Positions 1 to 5,120 of a stretch of 5,120 nt of DNA are shown here, piece by piece. The DNA is from Streptomyces sp. WM4235. GTDB lineage: Bacteria > Actinomycetota > Actinomycetes > Streptomycetales > Streptomycetaceae. The notes beneath the pieces were generated by a model. That model did not search any database and was not told the DNA's origin. It saw only the letters and a program-made list of their open reading frames with translations. Within the stretch, counting starts at the first letter, position 1; each line of letters starts with the position of its first letter. A program made the position numbers and the translations under genes. Location: assembly GCF_001279725.1 (NCBI RefSeq), contig NZ_LGDE01000093.1, positions 1 through 5,120 on the forward strand, in the 5' to 3' direction.

Positions 1-1695
1 GTGCCCGCCCTGGTGGTGCCGTTGGACGGGCCGCTGCCGCTCACCCCCAACGGGAAGCTGGACCACAAGGCGCTGCCCGCGCCCGACTGGTCGGGAATGA
101 CGGGCGACGCCCGGCCGGCCGATGCCACCGAGACCCGGTTGGCGCGGCTGTTCGGCGAGATCCTCAGGCTGGACGAGGTCGGTGTCCACGACGACTTCTT
201 CGCCCTGGGCGGCCATTCCATGGCCTCCATGCGCCTGCTGGGCCTGATCCGGGCCGAGTTCGGGGTGGAGCTGAGCATCCGGGACGTCTTCGACGCCCTC
301 ACGGTCAGCGGCATCGCGGAGCGGCTGGCCGGCGCGCGGGCGGCCCGGCCGGCTCTGCGGGCGGGCGCCGGAGCGGGGGCGCGGGAGCTTCCCGCCGCGC
401 CGGTTCAGGGCGCGCAGTGGCGGGCGTACGGACCGCGGCCCGCTTTCGACAGCGCGCTCGCGCTGCGCTCGCCGGGCGGGCTCGACGCCCGGGCGCTGGC
501 CGACGCGCTGGCCGACGTGGTGGACCGGCACGCCCCGCTGCGCACCTCCTTCGGCGAGGAGGCCGGGGAGCTGCGGCTGCGTCCCGCCGTCGAACCGCCG
601 GTCCTGGCCGTCGAGGAGTGCGCGGACCTGGAGTCCCGCCTCGCCGAACTCGCGGGCGAGACGGCGGACCTGACCTCGCGGGCGCCGCTGCGGGTCCGGC
701 TGCTCACGGCTCCCGACGGGGCCCAGGCCCTGTTGCTGGCCTCGCACCACCTGGCGGTGGACGAGTGGTCGGTGGTGCCGCTGTTCCGGGACCTGACGAC
801 GGCGTACGCGGCCCGGGTCCGCGGCGTCGCGCCCGACTGGGAGCCGTTGCCGGTGTCGTACGCGGACTACGCGCTCTGGGCACGCGAGGCGCTCGGCGAC
901 CTCGACGACCCGGACAGCGCGGGCGGGCGGCAGCTCGCCTACTGGCGCCGGACGCTGCGGGAGGCGCCGAGCGCCCTGGCCCTTCCGACGGACCGGCCGC
1001 GGCCGGCGGACGCCGGGCGGGCGGGGTACACGGCCGGGCAGGTGCCGTTCGTCCTGGACGAGGGCTTGCACGCCCGGGTGGACGCCCTGGCCCGGGAGAG
1101 CGGCACGAGCATGTTCATGGTGCTGCACGCGGCGCTGTCGGCGCTGCTGACGGCGCACGGCGCGGGCACCGACCTGCCGATCGCGACCATGGTCGCGGGC
1201 CGGTCGGACGAGCGGCTCGCCCCGCTGGTCGGTTGCTTCCTCAACACGGTGGTGTTGCGCACCGACACCGGCGGCGACCCGACCTTCCTGGAGCTGTTGT
1301 CGCGGGTGCGGGAGACGACGCTGAGCGCGCTGGACCACCAGGAGGTGCCGTTCGACGCGGTGCTCCGCGCCTCGGGGTTGCCGGCGCGGGGACCGCAGGT
1401 GACGGTGGTCCACCACGAGCAGGCGGACCTGGACGAGTTGGAGGGCGGCATGGGCACCTTCCAGGCCGTTCCCGTCGGCCGGACCACCGGGGAGCTAACG
1501 GTCGGGTTCCACGAACCGCGCGGCGAGGGTCCGGTGTACGGCGAGCTGATCCACGCGGTCGAGCTGCTCGGACCGGCCAAGGCCCGGCGGCTCGCCGAGG
1601 AACTCCACGTGTTGATCGGGCACGTGGCCGACGACCCGCGGCAGCCGCTCTCGGAGCTGTTCGCGGTCATGTCCACAAGGAGCGGGAACGCATGA
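1..1695 (+). CDS. Nonribosomal peptide synthetase, C-terminal fragment (A-domain tail, carrier domain, terminal condensation domain)
   Basis: This is the 3' end of a modular NRPS that assembles a peptide on carrier-bound thioesters in the cytoplasm. The frame is open at base 1, and the first residues read as the end of an adenylation domain, so the GTG at 1 is not the start. Visible in order (residues from base 1): the A10 motif PLTPNGKLDHKALP at 13-26 with the lysine at 19; a carrier domain at about 42-110 with DDFFALGGHS and the phosphopantetheine serine at 73; an Ala/Gly-rich linker at 111-133; and a condensation domain at about 135-550. The condensation domain shows C2 (RHAPLRTSF, 177-184), C3 (HHLAVDEW, 249-256), C4 (SYADYALW), C5 (VGCFLNTVVLR) and C6 (DHQEVPF). 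C3 has Glu where HHxxxDG normally has Gly, and C7 is poorly conserved. The protein ends about 15 residues after the C domain with no carrier, thioesterase or reductase, so the chain is presumably passed to another protein or released by this C domain. Its substrate and product cannot be told from this fragment. Confidence 0.95.
   Translation: MPALVVPLDGPLPLTPNGKLDHKALPAPDWSGMTGDARPADATETRLARLFGEILRLDEVGVHDDFFALGGHSMASMRLLGLIRAEFGVELSIRDVFDALTVSGIAERLAGARAARPALRAGAGAGARELPAAPVQGAQWRAYGPRPAFDSALALRSPGGLDARALADALADVVDRHAPLRTSFGEEAGELRLRPAVEPPVLAVEECADLESRLAELAGETADLTSRAPLRVRLLTAPDGAQALLLASHHLAVDEWSVVPLFRDLTTAYAARVRGVAPDWEPLPVSYADYALWAREALGDLDDPDSAGGRQLAYWRRTLREAPSALALPTDRPRPADAGRAGYTAGQVPFVLDEGLHARVDALARESGTSMFMVLHAALSALLTAHGAGTDLPIATMVAGRSDERLAPLVGCFLNTVVLRTDTGGDPTFLELLSRVRETTLSALDHQEVPFDAVLRASGLPARGPQVTVVHHEQADLDELEGGMGTFQAVPVGRTTGELTVGFHEPRGEGPVYGELIHAVELLGPAKARRLAEELHVLIGHVADDPRQPLSELFAVMSTRSGNA
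1677..1682 (+). promoter_or_regulatory. Ribosome binding site for the MbtH-like start at 1692
   Basis: AAGGAG lies inside the last codons of the NRPS gene, 9 nt before an ATG at 1692 that overlaps the NRPS stop codon as ATGA. The strong match and good spacing indicate that a translationally coupled gene once began here, although its frame now closes after 17 codons. Confidence 0.7.
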
Positions 1696-1792
1696 CGACC
1701 CACCCGTTCGAGGCCCCCCGGGGAAGCCCCGGGGCGCCTGCCTGACGTACGTCGAGACCCATGGGACGGAGCCGTGGCCCAAGAGCCTGGTC
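1692..1792 (+). pseudogene. Remnant of an MbtH-like NRPS chaperone gene (internal deletion plus frame change)
   Basis: MbtH-like proteins are cytosolic partners of about 65-75 residues that bind NRPS adenylation domains and support their solubility and activity. They are often encoded next to the NRPS. From the ATG at 1692, the first residues MTTHPFE match the usual family start (M-T/S-x-N-P-F-D/E), but the frame stops at the TGA at 1743-1745. In the frame beginning at 1736 the sequence reads ACLTYVETHGTEPWPKSL (1736-1789), closely resembling the family C-terminus (ACLxYVExxWTDMRPKSL). The two parts are in the right order but only 23 nt apart and in different frames, so roughly 110 nt is missing. 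That gap would have held the conserved middle, including the SLWP and VPAGW tryptophans. The WT tryptophan is Gly, and no nearby in-frame stop follows. The family assignment is by recalled consensus; both ends matching next to an NRPS makes chance unlikely. The alternative is a misassembled intact gene. Confidence 0.72.
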
Positions 1793-1835
1793 GGACGGCG
1801 GGGCCGACCCTCCGGAGCCCCCGAGGACGGGCGGG

Positions 1836-1867
1836 GCCCCGGACGTCGCTGCCGCGACGTCCGGGGC
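1836..1867. terminator. Perfect 14-bp hairpin, probable bidirectional terminator
   Basis: GCCCCGGACGTCGC (1836-1849) pairs perfectly with GCGACGTCCGGGGC (1854-1867) around a TGCC loop. It lies between the plus-strand NRPS/MbtH unit and the minus-strand ABC operon, 33 nt beyond the stop of the latter. No strong T-run follows on either side (only TCTTGT on the plus side), which is common for hairpin terminators in high-GC actinomycetes. Its position between converging genes supports a role in both directions. Confidence 0.8.
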
Positions 1868-1900
1868 TCTTGTCTGCGTATCGGGGCCGTCCCGGGGCGC

Positions 1901-3808
1901 TCAGGCCTCGCGGGGCCGGGGCAGGGGCAGGGTGGCGTCCGTCGGACCGGAGCGCCGGCTGTCGGACCAGGCCGCCCAGAGGCCGGCGTAGCGGCCGCCC
2001 GCGGCGACCAGTTCCGCGTGGGTGCCGCTCTCCACGACCCGGCCCCGGTCGAGGACGACGATGCGGTCCGCGCTCGCCGCCTGCGGCAGCCGGGGGGCGA
2101 CCATGAGTCCGGTCCGGCCCTCCGGGGCGCGCAGCGGGGCGGCTTCCAGGGTGGGGGCGCGGGGGCTCCCGGGGTCGGGGGTGGCCTCGTCGAGGATCGC
2201 CGCGGGCGGATCGACGAGCACGAGCCGGGCCAGGGCCAGTTGTTGGGCCTGCGTCACCGTCAGCCGGTGTCCGCCCTCCCCCACGACGGTGGCCACGCCC
2301 TCGGGCAGGGCCACCACCCAGGTCAGGGCGTCGACGCGGGCCAGCGCGGCGGTGATCTCCGCGTCGGTCGCCGCGGGCCTGGCCAGCCGCAGATCGTCCG
2401 CGAGCGGTCCGGCGAAGACGTGAACCTCCTGGCTGATCAGGGTCACGGCGGCGCGTACGCCCGCCGGGCCGAGCTCGCGGGTGTCGGCGCCGCCGAGTTC
2501 GATCGAGCCGAAGGTCGGTCGGTGGACGCCGGCGATCAGCTTGGCGAGGGTGGTCTTGCCGGCGCCGCTGGCGCCGACGAGCGCCACGCGTTCCCCGGCC
2601 CGGACCTCCAGGTCCACCTCGGTCAGGACCGGGTGACCGGGCTCGTACGCATGGCCGAGCGCCCGGACGCGTACGGAACCGTCGGCCGGGCGCGCCGCCC
2701 CCGTGGGTCCCTCCTCGGCCGGCAGGGAGGCGACGCCGACGAGCCGGGCGAGGCTCGCGCCGGCGGACTGGGCGTCGTCGATGAGGAACAGTGCCGTGTT
2801 GACGGGGTTGAACAGGCCGTGGAAGTAGAGCGCCGCGGCGGTGGCGGTGCCGATGCTCACGGTGCCGTTGCCGACCAGCAGGAAGCCGGTGACCAGCACG
2901 GCGGCGAGTCCGATGAACTCGGCGAGGTTGAGCCGGGAGAAGAAGCCGGAGACGAGCCTGATCCCGCGCAGGGCCAGGTCCACGGCCTCCCGCGAGCGCG
3001 CGTCCAGCAGTCGGGCGTGCTGCCCGGTCAGGCGGAACGCCCGCACCGTGCGCACGCCGCCCACGCTGTCGAGGAGCTGGTGCTGGAGGGCGCCGTTGGC
3101 GACGCGGTGGGCGGCGTACACGGGGACCGCGCGCGGGATGTACCAGCGGACGGTCAGGACGTGGACCGGGACGGCGAGCAGCACGGCGAGCGGGAACCGC
3201 CAGTCGAGCACGGCGAGTCCGGCCAGGGTCAGCACGATGGTCAGGAGGGCGGTGGTGAACTCGGGCAGGGCTTGGCGCACGACCCGGGTGATGAGGGTGA
3301 CGTCGCCGGTCACCCGTGAGGTGAGGTCGCCCGAGCCGGCCTGTTCGACGCGTTCCAGTGGGAGGTTCAGGGCCCGTTCGATGAACCGTTCGCGCACTCC
3401 GGCGAGGACGGTTTCGCCGAGCCGTGCGACGAGGGAGCTGCCGAGGGCGGTGGCGGCGCCCCGGCCGACGGCCACCGCGAGCAGGAGGATCATGGGGACG
3501 GTCAGCGAGCCGGTGCCCCGGTGCGCGGCCACCAGGTCGACCATGCGGCCGAGGATCGGGGCGGTGAGCAGGCCGATGCCGGTGCCGAGGGTGAGGACGG
3601 CGGCGGCGGTGAGCGCCTGGAGGCGGCGTCCGCGCAGCAGTTCGGCGACGGCGGCGAGGGTCTGTCCGCCGGTGGCCACGGGCAGGATGGCGCGCGCGGC
3701 GGCGCGCGCCGCGCCCGGGTTGTGCGGGTCGCCCGGCGGCGGCGCGTCGGTCGACCCGGACGGCTCGTCGGGCCCGGTCGGCTCTTCGGGCGTGCGGTCG
3801 GAACTCAT
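1901..3808 (-). CDS. ABC transporter half-subunit (fused membrane and ATPase domains) with intact Walker motifs and degenerate signature
   Basis: A 635-residue type IV (exporter-fold) ABC half-transporter of the cytoplasmic membrane. The ATG at 3808 overlaps the stop of the upstream ABC gene as ATGA, fixing this start although the frame is open further upstream. A polar Pro/Asp/Glu-rich leader (1-35) precedes six likely membrane segments at about 62-90, 103-127, 181-202, 204-222, 285-313 and 318-343. The ATPase domain (about 378-612) shows Walker A GASGAGKTT (412-420, Lys418), Q-loop Gln460, a degenerate signature LTVTQ (516-520) in place of LSGGQ, and Walker B AAILDE (536-541) with the catalytic Glu541. 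The H-loop histidine position is Pro572. Residues 544-575 carry eight prolines and look corrupted compared with relatives. With the upstream partner, which has LSGGQ but a dead Walker A, it should form a heterodimer with one working ATP site. The substrate is unknown: an exporter of the neighbouring peptide or a siderophore importer of the IrtAB/YbtPQ kind are both possible. Confidence 0.92.
   Translation of the reverse strand: MSSDRTPEEPTGPDEPSGSTDAPPPGDPHNPGAARAAARAILPVATGGQTLAAVAELLRGRRLQALTAAAVLTLGTGIGLLTAPILGRMVDLVAAHRGTGSLTVPMILLLAVAVGRGAATALGSSLVARLGETVLAGVRERFIERALNLPLERVEQAGSGDLTSRVTGDVTLITRVVRQALPEFTTALLTIVLTLAGLAVLDWRFPLAVLLAVPVHVLTVRWYIPRAVPVYAAHRVANGALQHQLLDSVGGVRTVRAFRLTGQHARLLDARSREAVDLALRGIRLVSGFFSRLNLAEFIGLAAVLVTGFLLVGNGTVSIGTATAAALYFHGLFNPVNTALFLIDDAQSAGASLARLVGVASLPAEEGPTGAARPADGSVRVRALGHAYEPGHPVLTEVDLEVRAGERVALVGASGAGKTTLAKLIAGVHRPTFGSIELGGADTRELGPAGVRAAVTLISQEVHVFAGPLADDLRLARPAATDAEITAALARVDALTWVVALPEGVATVVGEGGHRLTVTQAQQLALARLVLVDPPAAILDEATPDPGSPRAPTLEAAPLRAPEGRTGLMVAPRLPQAASADRIVVLDRGRVVESGTHAELVAAGGRYAGLWAAWSDSRRSGPTDATLPLPRPREA
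2084..2179 (-). other. Proline-rich anomalous stretch inside the ABC ATPase domain (possible base-call error cluster)
   Basis: Here the minus-strand gene encodes prolines at residues 544, 546, 549, 552, 558, 562, 572 and 575. This is the D-loop, helix and H-loop part of the ATPase domain, where relatives have Ala-, Leu-, Arg- and His-rich sequence without such prolines. On the plus strand the stretch is rich in G runs (GGGGGG at 2092-2097, GGGGG at 2153-2157 and 2161-2165). Each proline codon could come from a more usual codon by one plus-strand change to G, for example CAC to CCC at the H-loop. The reading frame stays intact throughout. Confidence 0.55.
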
Positions 3809-5120
3809 ACGAGCACCACCGATCGGTAGGACGCGTCGTCGGTGACGAGTTCCGGATGGCGGCCGTCGGCGGTGACGGCGCCGTCGCGGATGACCACGAC
3901 GCGGTCGGTGACGGACAGCAGCGCGGGGCTGGTGGTGACGAGGAGCGTGGTGCGGCCCTTGCGCAGGTCGCGCAGGCGGGCCGCGATCAGCGACTCGGTG
4001 ACGGTGTCCACGGCGGTGGTCGGGTCGTGGACGACCAGGACGTGCGGGTCGGCGGCCAGGGCCCGGGCCAGCGCGACCCGTTGGCGTTGGCCGCCGGACA
4101 GCGACCTGCCGCGTTCGCTGAGCGGGGTGTGCACGCCCTGGGGCAGCGCGCGGGCCACGTCGTCGGTGGTGGAGGCGTTGAGCACCGGGCCGAGGTCGGC
4201 CACGGAGGTGTCGGCCCCCGCCCGGACGTTGTCGAGGAGGCTGGCCTCGAAGAGGTCGGCGTCGGGGTGGGCGACGAGGACGGCGCGGCGTACGGCGTCG
4301 GGATCGAGGGAGGACAGCGCGATCCCGCCCAGCTCGACCGTGCCGCGCTCCGGGTCGAACTCGCGGCCGAGGCACAGCAGCAGGTCGGTGGCGGCCGCCG
4401 GGTCGGGGCAGACGACGCCGACCAGGCTGCCCTCCGCGATGTCCAGGTCGATGTCGCGCAGCGCCCCGTACGAGACGCCGCGCAACCGCAGTCCCCCCGT
4501 GAACGGGTCGGGCGGGGTGGCGGTTCCGGCGGGCACGGCGTGCGAGGAGTCGAGCACCTCGCCGATCCGGGCGGCGGAGGCGCGGCCCTGCGCGAACTCG
4601 GCGCTGACGTAGGTGAGGAGTTGGAAGGGACCGAGGAGGAACTGCGCGAGGCCCACGGCCGCGACGAGTTCACCGACGCTGAGCGAGCCGTCCATGGCGA
4701 GGCGGGCTCCGACCAGCCCGATGACGGCGATGAAGACGCCGGTCAGGGACAGGATCGCCCCGTCGTGCCAGGACCGGCTGCGGGCGGCGCGCAGGGCGGC
4801 CGCGAGGGAGTCCCGGCTGGTGCGGCGGTACCGGTCCACGGCCGCCGGTTCGGCGCCGATGCCCTTGAGCACGCGCAGGCCGGCGACCAGGTCGGCGGCG
4901 ACTCCCGAGGCGTGCGCGGCCTGTTCCTGTTCGGCCTCGCTGCGCCGTTCGGGGGGGGGGGTGATGAGGTGTCCGAGCCACAACAGGGGCGGTACCCCGA
5001 GCAGGATGAGCAGGCCGAGGGGCCCCGATCCCGGCAGGAGGGCCCCGGCGGCGAGGGAGGGTCCGGCGACGGGGGCGATCCCGTTCGGCAGGGAGGCGAC
5101 CACGGCGATTACCCGGGCGG
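3805..5120 (-). CDS. ABC transporter half-subunit with degenerate ATP site and intact LSGGQ signature (partial, 5' end outside window)
   Basis: The C-terminal 437 or so residues of a membrane-ATPase fusion. The frame is open to the window edge (ARVIA precedes the GTG at 5103), so the start lies beyond; family length suggests about 150 residues are missing. Three membrane segments remain, at about 5031-4963, 4764-4693 and 4677-4606. The ATPase domain begins near 4491. Its Walker A position (4384-4413) reads VCPDPAAATD, lacking the lysine and glycines of GxxGxGKS. The Q-loop Gln is His, and Walker B is VLVVHDP with Pro for the catalytic Glu. The H-loop position reads LVTTSPALL with no His. The signature LSGGQRQRVALARAL (from 4101) is perfect. 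I recall the HDPTTAVD and TTSPALL motifs from other Streptomyces ABC pairs, so this degeneracy is probably a family trait. The subunit would give its LSGGQ to the partner's working Walker A site. It is the first of the two visible genes of the operon and overlaps the next by 4 nt. Confidence 0.92.
   Translation of the reverse strand, partial: ARVIAVVASLPNGIAPVAGPSLAAGALLPGSGPLGLLILLGVPPLLWLGHLITPPPERRSEAEQEQAAHASGVAADLVAGLRVLKGIGAEPAAVDRYRRTSRDSLAAALRAARSRSWHDGAILSLTGVFIAVIGLVGARLAMDGSLSVGELVAAVGLAQFLLGPFQLLTYVSAEFAQGRASAARIGEVLDSSHAVPAGTATPPDPFTGGLRLRGVSYGALRDIDLDIAEGSLVGVVCPDPAAATDLLLCLGREFDPERGTVELGGIALSSLDPDAVRRAVLVAHPDADLFEASLLDNVRAGADTSVADLGPVLNASTTDDVARALPQGVHTPLSERGRSLSGGQRQRVALARALAADPHVLVVHDPTTAVDTVTESLIAARLRDLRKGRTTLLVTTSPALLSVTDRVVVIRDGAVTADGRHPELVTDDASYRSVVLV
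4951..4961. repeat. 11-base G homopolymer inside the upstream ABC gene
   Basis: Eleven consecutive G on the plus strand (C on the coding strand) encode the tail of a Thr codon and three prolines just after a membrane segment. The frame on both sides is the correct one for the family, so the recorded length keeps the gene intact. A run this long is prone to slippage in replication and to miscalling in sequencing. Confidence 0.9.

Noticed and set aside
417..1691. Long plus-strand open frame overlapping the NRPS in another frame
   Set aside because: Its product is low-complexity Arg/Gly/Ala/Pro sequence typical of an out-of-frame reading of high-GC DNA. Only its last 17 codons (from 1692) are meaningful, as the MbtH-like start.
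1748..1768. YVETHGT resembles a motif of polyketide ketosynthases (YVEAHGTG)
   Set aside because: The following residues (EPWPKSL) do not continue the ketosynthase pattern but do fit the MbtH C-terminus, as does the position directly after an NRPS.
2018..3319. Long plus-strand open frame antisense to the downstream ABC gene
   Set aside because: Its Gly/Glu/Asp/Gln-rich composition without domains is the expected complement of a GC-biased gene on the other strand.
3809..4375. In-frame upstream extension of the downstream ABC gene on the minus strand (about 189 extra codons)
   Set aside because: It lies entirely within the ATPase coding region of the upstream ABC gene in another frame, is Arg/Pro-rich, and has no family similarity. 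The ATGA overlap at 3805-3808 gives the natural start.
5101..5103. GTG as the start of the upstream ABC gene
   Set aside because: The frame continues open to the window edge, and starting here would remove the first membrane segments that every member of this family has.
1..5120. CRISPR arrays, tRNA or rRNA genes, insertion sequences
   Set aside because: I saw no spaced direct repeats, no tRNA-like cloverleaf or conserved rRNA sequence, and no transposase-like protein or terminal inverted repeats.

Overview
The window is very GC-rich, with strong G/C bias at third codon positions, GTG start codons and ATGA translational overlaps. This points to an actinomycete, most likely Streptomyces or a close relative. 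It appears to be one edge of a nonribosomal peptide (NRPS) biosynthetic locus meeting a transporter operon on the opposite strand.

Layout. Positions 1-1695 (+) hold the C-terminal end of an NRPS: the tail of an adenylation domain, one carrier domain and a final condensation domain. The protein ends there, with no thioesterase. Overlapping its stop codon by 4 nt, behind a good ribosome binding site, is the start of an MbtH-like gene. It has lost its middle and changed frame: about seven N-terminal residues and about twenty C-terminal residues of the family remain, only about 25 nt apart (1692-1792). A perfect 14-bp hairpin at 1836-1867 follows and probably ends transcription from both sides. 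On the minus strand, reading toward the NRPS, are two overlapping half-ABC-transporter genes: an upstream one running off the right edge (3805 to beyond 5120) and a downstream complete one (1901-3808).

How the parts fit. The two ABC subunits are complementary. The upstream one has an intact LSGGQ signature but degenerate Walker A, Walker B glutamate and H-loop; the downstream one has intact Walker A and Walker B but a degenerate signature. Together they would form one competent and one dead ATP site, as in asymmetric heterodimeric exporters. Whether they export the NRPS product, import a siderophore (IrtAB/YbtPQ style) or are unrelated to the NRPS cannot be decided from this window.

Caution about sequence quality. 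Between about 2084 and 2179 the downstream ABC gene acquires eight prolines in 32 residues, including one in place of the H-loop histidine. Compared with the family pattern as I remember it, these changes can be explained by plus-strand substitutions to G. An 11-G run lies at 4951-4961, and the MbtH deletion lies in a CCCCGGGG-rich patch. Base-calling or assembly error is a serious alternative to real degeneration at these places.
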